The notes under the pieces are model-generated. The model did not search any database, was not told the origin of the DNA, and saw nothing but the letters and a program-made list of their open reading frames with translations. The position numbers and the translations under genes were made by a program. 11,841 nucleotides of DNA from Blastocatellia bacterium (GTDB taxonomy: Bacteria; Acidobacteriota; Blastocatellia; Pyrinomonadales; Pyrinomonadaceae), in the NCBI GenBank assembly GCA_003487805.1, contig DNNE01000009.1:1-11841 (forward strand). The letters are read 5' to 3'. Positions 1 through 6,700 of the stretch are shown here, in pieces. Positions within the stretch are counted from its first letter, which is position 1. Each line of letters starts with the position of its first letter.

Positions 1-23
1 GTGCTTAGTGCTTAGTGCTTAGT
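1..23. repeat. 7-bp tandem repeat (GTGCTTA)n
   Basis: The heptamer GTGCTTA is repeated exactly three times, followed by a partial copy (GT). It starts at the window edge, so the array may continue to the left. It lies downstream of the stop of the BamD-like gene. The array carries no ORF. Its function is unknown; replication slippage or an intergenic low-complexity element are the simplest explanations. Confidence 0.8.
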
Positions 24-49
24 AATTCGATGTGTTTGGCGCGTCGGCT

Positions 50-88
50 CCCAGCTCTTGGCCCTTTGCTCTTCGCGCTTTGCCGCTT
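50..88. repeat. Degenerate GCTCTT/GCTTTGC low-complexity tract
   Basis: Between the tandem repeat and the stop codon of the BamD-like gene, the plus strand carries imperfectly repeated CTCTTGGC, CCTTTGCTCTTCGC and GCTTTGCC words. They look like a degenerate copy of a short pyrimidine-rich unit. I see no clean hairpin followed by a T tract, so I do not call a terminator here. The significance is uncertain. Confidence 0.4.
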
Positions 89-89
89 C

Positions 90-587
90 CTACGGTGCGC
101 TCTGTTTCGGCTTCGCTCCACCGAGCGATTTCAGATCCTCAAGCGCCTCGTCCTTAAACTTGCTTTGCGGATAACTATTCACTAACTGCGACAGGTAGTC
201 GCGCGCCTTGTCGCGAAAATCCTGGGTGGTAAGGGTGCTCTTCTTATCACCTTCGTGCACGACATATTGATCGGGCTTTTGCTTGCCCTTGGCCTCTGCA
301 AGATTAAGGCTGCTGGTGCCGGCGATGTAAAGCACTTCATCAATCTTTGAGAACGCCGGGTTGCCGGCGAGCACTTCCTCGCATCGCTGCAAGGATGCCA
401 CATAGGCTTTTCTCAACTTGAAATATTCTCGCGCTACTTCCAGATTATGCAGCGAATCCTTTTCCATGTCCGGATCGCGCACCACATCAGGTCCCTGCTT
501 GGCCCCTCCGCCTTGCGCCTGACAGACACTCGCACCCAGGAAAAGCGCCAGCGCAAATATCGTTGTAAAGAAAGCAATCTTCTTCAT
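90..587 (-). CDS. Small exported BamD/YfiO-like helical-repeat protein
   Basis: This is a complete 165-residue protein. It begins with a clear signal peptide: Lys-Lys at residues 2-3, a hydrophobic core to about residue 18, and a likely signal peptidase I site near CQA-Q at residues 22-25. The cysteine in GASVCQAQ sits in a poor lipobox, so lipidation is doubtful. The mature part contains two TPR-like helical segments: EVAREYFKLRKAYVASLQRC near residues 50-69 and ARDYLSQLVNSYPQSKFKDE near residues 128-147. The second has the A-x(3)-L-x(7-8)-YPxS pattern seen in BamD/YfiO proteins, which are outer-membrane assembly lipoproteins. At 165 residues it is shorter than typical BamD (about 240), so a role in BAM is not proven and a periplasmic scaffold is an alternative. 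The start is supported by GAGGTG five bases upstream. The 69-residue fragment ends 36 bases upstream on the same strand. Confidence 0.88.
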   Translation of the reverse strand: MKKIAFFTTIFALALFLGASVCQAQGGGAKQGPDVVRDPDMEKDSLHNLEVAREYFKLRKAYVASLQRCEEVLAGNPAFSKIDEVLYIAGTSSLNLAEAKGKQKPDQYVVHEGDKKSTLTTQDFRDKARDYLSQLVNSYPQSKFKDEALEDLKSLGGAKPKQSAP

Positions 588-592
588 TTCTT

Positions 593-598
593 CACCTC
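593..598 (-). promoter_or_regulatory. Ribosome binding site of the BamD-like gene
   Basis: On the minus strand this reads GAGGTG, five bases before the ATG at 587-585. It supports that start, and the protein beginning there opens directly with a signal peptide. Confidence 0.7.
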
Positions 599-623
599 AC
601 TGCTTACCACTACACCCTAAACC

Positions 624-833
624 TTACCGTTTGTATTTACCAATGATGGCGTCAAGCTTTCGCGCGGTTGCTTCCGGCCAATGATCCGGCGCGGTAAAGA
701 TGGCATTCTTCAAAGCCGAAGCACAGCCGCAATCGCGTGGTGCGCTTGCCAAGGTCTTTACCGCCGCCCTCATGATCGTCTGCGCATTGCGCACATTCTT
801 ATTCAGATATTCGATGACCGTCTCGACTGTCAC
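624..833 (-). CDS. Short hypothetical protein, possibly a 5'-truncated gene remnant
   Basis: The track gives a 69-residue product from a GTG at 833. It is mostly helical in character and contains DCGCAS in the middle and the C-terminal motif APDHWPEATARKL. The frame stays open upstream to a TGA at 870-872 and adds residues including GCWHPAHD. That stretch contains no ATG, GTG or TTG and no Shine-Dalgarno sequence lies before the GTG. The peptide therefore looks like the conserved C-terminal end of a longer gene whose start has been lost. An overlapping mini-ORF in another frame ends in GTGA at this point, so either a frameshift or chance overlap could be involved. I do not recognise the family. 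The Cys pair and the His residues could bind metal, but that is speculation. It lies 36 bases upstream of the BamD-like gene and could share its transcript. Confidence 0.4.
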   Translation of the reverse strand: MTVETVIEYLNKNVRNAQTIMRAAVKTLASAPRDCGCASALKNAIFTAPDHWPEATARKLDAIIGKYKR

Positions 834-1102
834 CGCGTCGTGCGCCGGATGCCAACAACCTGAGTCGAATCAGTAACGAGAAAAGTGCCAGTGTTTAATT
901 GAATCTTCATAGGTGTGTCGCAATATTTAGACGACGCGAAGACCTTCAGTTGTAGCGCACGCAGCCCTTCCGCAGCCGCAATATCCTAAGCCTTTACTCC
1001 AGTAGGTGGCGCGTCTTCGTATTCACGATAAACGTCAGTTACACCAGTTCCACGAAACGCCCTCAGAAACAGGTTCTTAATGACCTCATCACGTTGACTA
1101 TG
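830..1102 (-). pseudogene. Decayed coding fragment, unknown family
   Basis: One minus-strand frame runs from just after a TAA at 1103-1105 to a TGA at 830-832, interrupted only by a TAG at 986-988. The upstream part (38 codons) reads like real protein and includes the segment RAFRGTGVTDVYREYEDAPP. The downstream part includes ALQLKVFASSKYCDTPMKI, then an in-frame ATG at 910, and ends overlapping the GTG of the next fragment. No intact start or ribosome binding site is visible. The protein-like composition with single stops suggests a decayed gene, perhaps continuous in ancestry with its neighbours, but 90 codons could also stay mostly open by chance. I do not recognise a family. Confidence 0.25.
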
Positions 1103-1646
1103 TTATATGAATATCTGCGACATCGCTAAACCCATCGGTTCTCTCGAGGCTACGGAACTAAGAAAGGCTCGGATCGTACTACTCTCTGATTGCTATCAAC
1201 CTGGGCTTTTTCCTCGTCAGTCAAATTCGAGCTCTTCTGTTTCGATAGCTTAACGACCCCTTCGTCGTCGTAATATCCAACCAGAATTCGATATTCGTAA
1301 CGCGTTAAGGTTGTACAGCGGTCCTCTTATTCAGCTACCTTTGTTCTGTCGATCGGCACCCCGTGTTCGTCTTCGGCGCGCAATCCCTCGACTGCCACCA
1401 ATGCGAGCTTTGTTCTGGGACGCAGAATCCTCAGTGCTTGGCGCAGAGCCCACAACTCATGAAAGTCATCATCGGCGTTTGAGCTGCGGGCGCCTTTATA
1501 TTCAGGTTGTGTCACGCCGGAATTATAACAACGTGCGGACGTCTCTACTTATGACTGGTCCCTAAATTGGGGATGGTTACACCCAATCCACTACAGCTGG
1601 TCGATCATCACTGAGCCTCAGCAACGCCACAAGCTACTGGTGGCTC
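870..1646. other. Gene-poor stretch of decayed sequence
   Basis: No intact gene is visible on either strand here. The stretch holds two broken minus-strand reading frames (830-1102 and 1150-1515), described separately. The part from 1516 to 1646, between the broken nuclease-like fragment and the end of the toxin operon, shows no ORF that I would support. I found no tRNA cloverleaf, IS terminal repeat or attachment-site duplication by eye. A weak GCCAC/GTGGC stem lies just after the operon stop but has no T tract. Confidence 0.5.
1150..1515 (-). pseudogene. Remnant of Cap4/DUF4297-like nuclease N-terminus of a large anti-phage protein
   Basis: From a GTG at 1515 the frame encodes 62 residues that include KGARSSNADDDFHELWALRQ followed by ALRILRPRTKLALVAVEGLR and AEDEHGVP. 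It then meets a TAA at 1327-1329, continues open for 58 more codons (including TRYEYRILVGYYDDEGVVKL and NLTEEKAQVD) and ends at a TAG at 1150-1152. From memory, the pattern S-N-A-x-D-x-F-H-x-L-W-A followed by VEGL is the start of dsDNA-nuclease (Cap4/DUF4297-like) domains at the N-terminus of large NTPase-type defence proteins. In intact members a TWDGVD-like catalytic stretch follows; here it is absent and the sequence diverges after HGVP. The fragment is therefore almost certainly non-functional. No Shine-Dalgarno sequence precedes the GTG. The part after the stop may belong to a different ancestral gene. The family assignment is moderately sure at best. Confidence 0.45.
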
Positions 1647-2648
1647 TTAGGTCGCCGCTACCCCGCCCACATAAAAATAAGTAGCCGTATATGATTGGGC
1701 GTAATAGTAGAGATAAGCGTCACTAGTACTAATTGAGCACGAGTACATATTCTCAGCCGAATCAAAAGTGAAACCCGTTGAGTTCGGGTTTGCGTTGGAT
1801 GATCCCATTACGGCGCTATTAAAAGGCGGGGTCGGTTGAACGGAACTGCTAATCTGGAATTGCAGCGCAAACGACTGCAGGAAAACAGCAATCCATGAAA
1901 GGGGCGGCAAGGTGGGACTGGTAACCTTATGTCCGACATTGCTGGCGGCGGTGCGGTCTGAGGCGGTGCTGTTGAAAGACTTGCAGTCAACAATTGTTCC
2001 CGTTACGATATCCGGCACGTCGGTAAGAATGATGGAGCCCACGTCAACCGTCGTAGTCATCGGGTTATGATTTGTTACCAGGCAAATGCCGCTGCCCATG
2101 GGCAGCACTGAGGGTTTGGTAGGAGGATTTCCCGGCGCCAAAACCGCCCCCGCAGATACGCCAAACCCCAAAGGGGCTGAGGTGTCTGGAGAGGTGAAAC
2201 TAAACCCCGCCAGGATACCCGCACAAACGTTGGGCACACCCGATATGCCAAGGGCCTGATCCGCTGGGACTATACCGGTAATGCCGGTTTGATTGTTGAG
2301 CACCACACCCGAGGTGTTTCCGATGTAAGCCAAAGCAGTGACCAGCACGCTGCTATAGCCACCAGACTTATAACTGGGATTCAAGGTAATTTTGGCCTGA
2401 AGCGTAATGCTTGTATAGCCAATACCGCCAGCCGTCTGTTCAAGCGAAATGACCGCGTCCTGCCAGCCCATTCCTAACTCTACAATATTGGAATCATTGG
2501 CCCAGTAGTTTGGATATTGCTGAAACGTAAACTGACTAATGCCATAGACTATATGTTGAATCGTGTTCCCGTCGGTGCAGTACGCTGAAAAATCAAATGG
2601 TACTGGCGCACCAGGACTCATCGTTTCAGTTACGATTGCGAAGCCCAT
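1647..2648 (-). CDS. Acidic beta-rich protein of unknown function, 333 aa (distal paralogue)
   Basis: I do not recognise a named family. The product begins MGFAIVTETMSPGAP and has no signal peptide or membrane helix. It is rich in Ser, Thr, Gly, Val and aromatic residues, as expected of beta-sandwich proteins. It has only one Arg and five Lys against about 17 acidic residues. It shares a spaced pattern with the gene upstream: FDFS, then an I-x(3)-Y-x(2)-SxF-x(2)-QY motif (here IVYGISQFTFQQY, near residues 33-45), then a V-T-A-x-A-x-I-G strand, then a GF-x-F motif. A similar hydrophobic/aromatic strand, WIAVFLQSFALQFQ, recurs late in the protein, suggesting two related domains. The longer reading frame starting at 2702 is rejected because it overlaps the upstream gene, whereas the ATG at 2648 has an ideal AGGAGG. 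The 31-base spacer implies cotranscription with the upstream gene. It may be an accessory or target-binding partner of the giant toxin-like protein; this is inference. Confidence 0.9.
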   Translation of the reverse strand: MGFAIVTETMSPGAPVPFDFSAYCTDGNTIQHIVYGISQFTFQQYPNYWANDSNIVELGMGWQDAVISLEQTAGGIGYTSITLQAKITLNPSYKSGGYSSVLVTALAYIGNTSGVVLNNQTGITGIVPADQALGISGVPNVCAGILAGFSFTSPDTSAPLGFGVSAGAVLAPGNPPTKPSVLPMGSGICLVTNHNPMTTTVDVGSIILTDVPDIVTGTIVDCKSFNSTASDRTAASNVGHKVTSPTLPPLSWIAVFLQSFALQFQISSSVQPTPPFNSAVMGSSNANPNSTGFTFDSAENMYSCSISTSDAYLYYYAQSYTATYFYVGGVAAT

Positions 2649-2653
2649 TGTAT

Positions 2654-2659
2654 CCTCCT
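2654..2659 (-). promoter_or_regulatory. Ribosome binding site deciding the start of the 333-aa protein
   Basis: On the minus strand this reads AGGAGG, five bases before the ATG at 2648-2646. It decides against the alternative upstream start at 2702, which would overlap the end of the preceding gene by 23 bases and add 18 charged residues unlike the rest of the protein. Confidence 0.85.
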
Positions 2660-2679
2660 GTCGAGTTGAAACCCGTCTC

Positions 2680-3711
2680 TCATGAAACGGGCTCGAAGAC
2701 AACTAACACCCAGCCCCCGAGTTTACTGTCGCTCTGGATTCTGTACGTCGAGATGCCTTCGTCAGAGTAAAGGTTCATTTGTAACGAGCCGCTTACCTGG
2801 TTGTTGTTATTGTCAACCGTCAGCGTGGCGTTGGTGAGGCCGGCCGCGATGATGGCCAAATCGTGATAGTCCTTAAAATCAAGATAAATGGATGACATTA
2901 AGTAGGCGGCCTGCGGTGCGATCTGGTAGCCGCTGGGAACCGTGATGTCCGCGGTAAAAGTGGCGGTCATTCCGTTAGAGCCCTTCGAATCCATGGACCA
3001 TGAAGGATTCGGAACCGGTACAATAGCGACGCCCAATTCCTGACCTGATGGAGGGCTCTCAAAGGCCAGAAATCCCAGGCCCACGGTGCCAAGGCCCTTA
3101 TCGCTATTGATCGACATGTTAACCGTGCCGCTCAGGATTACGCTCGTGTTTGGGTCGCCGGAGGCGAACGAGGTGTCTAGTTGGAAGCCGTTTAGCTGTT
3201 GTTGGTTACTCCCGAAAGAAAAATCAAAGCCCGCAATATACTGTTGGCTGTAAGCCAGGTTGTTGGTATAGCTGGGGATACTGACCGTATCTTTTCCCGA
3301 GGTAATCCAAAAGGCGTTGGTGACCGTCCAACTGTTCGTGGGTGACGTCCCAATAATTGCAATCACGGTTACGATAGCGTAGCTCTCACGTCCACTGACG
3401 TCCTGGTTTTCCGAGGCCGCGTCGCCATTGTAATCGGTAAGCAGTATGTTGGATGCAACAATGACCTGATTCCCTACCAGGTTGGGAACCAGGCCTATCG
3501 CAAACTGCTGAACTCGCTCATCCGATACCGTGCTTTGCGTGGCATACTGAACGCTGAAGCCCGACAGAGCTACGCTATAAGCCAGAATCATTTGCTCGGC
3601 TGGTATCTGGGTACTGAAATCGAATACCAGGCTCTTTCCGTAGCTGGTCATCGGGTCAGACATCTTTTGGGTTTGAACCAAAACGTTGACCGCAGTAGAT
3701 GGCGTGGTCAT
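2680..3711 (-). CDS. Acidic beta-rich protein of unknown function, 343 aa (proximal paralogue)
   Basis: I do not recognise a named family. The protein starts MTTPSTAVNVLVQTQK without a signal peptide and shows no membrane segment. It is beta-rich, acidic (about 27 Asp/Glu against 10 Lys/Arg) and has no cysteine. The pattern shared with the next gene is visible: VFDFS near residue 28, AYSVALSGFSVQYA near residues 44-57, YAIVTVIAIIGTSPTNSW near residues 109-126 and YIAGFDFSFG near residue 157. A second, similar strand pair, AAYLMSSIYLDFKDYHDL, lies near residue 266, which hints that the protein is made of two related domains. It begins 85 bases after the giant Rhs gene, with a good GGGAGG ribosome binding site, and ends 31 bases before the start of its paralogue. 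Position and duplication suggest a pair of accessory proteins that work with the giant protein, possibly as binding or carrier subunits. No biochemical activity can be read from the sequence. A small cognate immunity role is less likely given size and composition. Confidence 0.92.
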   Translation of the reverse strand: MTTPSTAVNVLVQTQKMSDPMTSYGKSLVFDFSTQIPAEQMILAYSVALSGFSVQYATQSTVSDERVQQFAIGLVPNLVGNQVIVASNILLTDYNGDAASENQDVSGRESYAIVTVIAIIGTSPTNSWTVTNAFWITSGKDTVSIPSYTNNLAYSQQYIAGFDFSFGSNQQQLNGFQLDTSFASGDPNTSVILSGTVNMSINSDKGLGTVGLGFLAFESPPSGQELGVAIVPVPNPSWSMDSKGSNGMTATFTADITVPSGYQIAPQAAYLMSSIYLDFKDYHDLAIIAAGLTNATLTVDNNNNQVSGSLQMNLYSDEGISTYRIQSDSKLGGWVLVVFEPVS

Positions 3712-3796
3712 TAATAGCCTCCCTAAGTTAATTGAACCAATGAAGCGATCGACTGTTGATTACTCGCGAATTGATGATCGCGTCTTTCTCGTCCGA
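3712..3796 (-). other. 85-bp spacer between the giant Rhs gene and the 343-aa gene
   Basis: On the minus strand the spacer holds a short imperfect hairpin at 3765-3782 (CGCGA, 8-base loop, TCGCG) and, at its end, the GGGAGG ribosome binding site at 3718-3723, six bases before the ATG. The hairpin is not followed by a T tract, so it is not a convincing terminator. It could lower downstream expression or protect the mRNA 3' end, but its short arms mean it may be chance. Confidence 0.4.
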
Positions 3797-6700
3797 TTAT
3801 CCTGAACTTGAAGAGCCTGAGCTGCCAAACTCAGCCATAACTGCGTTGTAAGCATTGTTGGCAATAACGAACGCGCTGGCGGCGCCGTCAACGTAAACTG
3901 TTGTTGTGCCGATCAAGGCAATGAGAGACAATTCAGGATCGCGTGCGGCCCAACTTCCCACACCTGATACTCCGTCTTTCACCATGGACGAAATCTGGAA
4001 TGTGTCTTCCGCGACGCCTCCGGCGACCGACATGACGGTGGCGCCCAGACCTTCGGCCACCGAAAATCCAGTCCAGAAGATGATGCTGGCGGCGCTGCCG
4101 ACGTTCCCGGAATAGACCAGATTGGTTCCGATCGTGTAAGTGAAACCCGACACTGCATAGCCGCCCACGCGCCCGCCAAGTTTGTACAGCAGTGATGATT
4201 TTTCTTTCTGCCAGGATTTCTTAGCGCGGCTGCTGGTGGTTTCGCTTGTCTCTCGCACAGCTTGATTTTGAACGCCGTCTTCAACCACGTCCCCGGCGCC
4301 GCTTTCGCTGAGGCTTTCGGCGGTGTTCGCTACGGCAGACTTGGCGGCTTTTCTCACGCCGATTTGCGAGACGCCTCCTGAAATCGCCCCGCCTACTGCG
4401 CCGGTTACAGCGCCAATCGCCGCTACTTCAAAAAATTGTGACCAGCTCCAGTCTGAAGGGTTGTGTTCCACGTCGTAGGTAAGACCGGCCGAGCTGAAAC
4501 CGGTTATGGCTCCTGACAAAGCATATAGTCCCGCAGCCAGCAGCGGACTCGCTTCAGGCGCCAGCAGAAATGTAATTCCAAAACCGATGGCATAACCCAG
4601 GAGCAGGACATCAGCGAGTCCCGCCTGCTCACCTTGCGTTACCATGCCTGTCGGGTCGGTGAAAATATTCGGGTGATTGCCGGTGTAAGTATATGGACTT
4701 GGATATTGCGGGACTGGATCTGGTTGGTAAAGACGCCCTAAGAGAGGGTCGTACAGGCGGGCGTTGAGATTATAAAGACCCGTTTCAGTGTCAAACTCTT
4801 GCCCGGTAAACAACAGTGGCATCCACCCTGCCGAAGGTTCAAAGCTTTGCGCCATCGAACCAAAACTTTGATAGTTGTAAGCGGCGGCAACGCTGCCGGC
4901 GGAGTCAAAGATCATTCGTGTCGAGCCCAAGCGATCTGTGATAACCGAATAGACGTCGTCGTCGCGAAACATCGCAATCAGCCCATTGATGCCGTAAACA
5001 TACGCGACTGCATTGCCGGTCTGATCAATCTGCGCGAAGGGTTTGAGCGGTCCCGGAATGTAGCTTATTGCCGATGAAACCTCGGTCCCGTCATAGACTC
5101 GCTTGCCTGCCCGCATGCCGTTGCTGTCATAAATGTATTTAGCGACATTGCCGTTTGCCAGCGTAATACTGGCGGGAAGCGTTGTGCCGGGTAGATAAAC
5201 AAACTGCAAGTCAGGCAACGCGTCAGTGCCTTGCGAACTGCGTGACTGCACCGACCCGTCAGCGTTGTAAACGAAAGATGTTGTTCCGCCCCCGCCCCAC
5301 TCGACCTGTTCCAATTGATTCGCCGTTTGATAGACGAGCGTGTCGCCCGGAGGCTCGATGGCGTGGATGTTGCCGTTGAGGTCGGGCGCGTTGGTTGTGG
5401 GATCTACGTAGCCGAAAGTTTGTTGCAATGAGGCCGTAGCCGAATTCGAAGCGCCGAGTTGGTTTTGCAGCGCATAGTCGAAACTCAAATCGTAATCGCC
5501 GCTCATGGTTGAGGCGTTTTCAAACTCGTCGCTTTGCGTTTTGACGGTTCCGGCAGCGTTGAAGACAGCGGTGGTCGAAAAACTATTCTGTTGGAAAGCG
5601 GCGCTGACATCACAGAAGTGCCCGGGTGAATCGTAACCAAACCTTCCGGCAACCGGCGCCGCGCCCAATTTTGCGGCGACCGCCTGGCCATTTGCGTTGA
5701 ACTGATAAGACGCCAGAACGTTTTTGTCCTGGTCTGTAATTGCGGCCAACTGTCCCATGCCGCCGTACGCGAGAACGACCCCTTTTAAGCTGACGCCGCT
5801 GAGATCGGGATAGCCGATGTAAACCAGATGTCCCTGCGCGTCATACTCGTAATTGAGCGTGAACGGGCCGGCAATGGATCCGTCATCCGTCCACTCAGTC
5901 TTCAGCGTCCTGCTCTTGAGCAGTCCTCGATCGTCCCACGTTTTCTCCTCCGTGACGGTTCCTGTCCCGTTGTTGTAAGAGACGGCTCGAACCAGGTTGC
6001 CCAGGGCGTTGGCGTCGGTTCCGTCGCCGTCATAGAGCCACACATTCAACGTCTGATAGGTGACGTTGTCAGTATTCTTTTCCGGGAAGGTTAAGCTGTC
6101 GGCCTGCGATTGCAGCGAAGGAAAATCATTGGTTTGCAAAACCCCGCGGGAAACTCTTCGCCCAAGCTCATCATAGAGCAGGTAGATCGCAAATCCCTTT
6201 TTTTCGCCTTCAGCGTCCTGAACAAAACGCACCTGCCCGAATGAGTTGTAAATATAATTGGTGGTTCCGCTGTCAGGGTCACTCTCGCTCACAAGTTGGC
6301 CGGATCCGTTGTATTGCCTGGATAAGCTTTGTTCGCTGTCGCCGGGAAGAAACGAGTTGGGAAGGACTATTTGGGTCTCTGAACCGCTGGCAGTGTAGGT
6401 TACCGCGGTCGTGTTAATGACCCATTGCGCTTTGCTCCCCGAAAGGCTGGCGACCTGGTTAGAAACCGCGTCGAAAATCTTCAGCGACGGCGAGTTTGCC
6501 TGATCCAATCTGGTAGTAACGCGATATTGTCCGGCCGGAATTTTCAGTCCTGTCCGCAAGGTTGTTTCATCGTTTGCCGAACGAATTAATCGGACGGTTG
6601 TTCTTTGTTCAAATGAGACGTTCTCAATGATGGCGTAGCCGGCGCCGGCCGAACCGACCTCAGCAATGCGATTCAGCGGCGATGCTTCATAGCGATAGCG

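Noticed and set aside
1311..1565. 84-residue plus-strand open frame in the decayed stretch
   Set aside because: The opposite strand over the same bases encodes the nuclease-like fragment with a recognisable motif; the plus-strand product is Arg/Pro/Ser-rich and looks like an antisense shadow.
1610..1646. GCCAC/GTGGC stem just after the operon as a terminator
   Set aside because: The arms are short with a nine-base loop and no T tract; not enough to call a Rho-independent terminator.
2649..2702. Extended start of the 333-aa protein at 2702
   Set aside because: It would overlap the upstream gene and add a charged leader unlike the rest of the protein, while the ATG at 2648 has an ideal AGGAGG five bases away.
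3765..3782. Hairpin in the spacer as a terminator after the giant gene
   Set aside because: The arms are only five base pairs and no T tract follows on the minus strand; cotranscription with the next two genes remains more likely.
4646..6320. YD repeats as nucleotide-level tandem repeats
   Set aside because: The repeats are visible only at the protein level and are highly diverged; I see no DNA-level tandem array.
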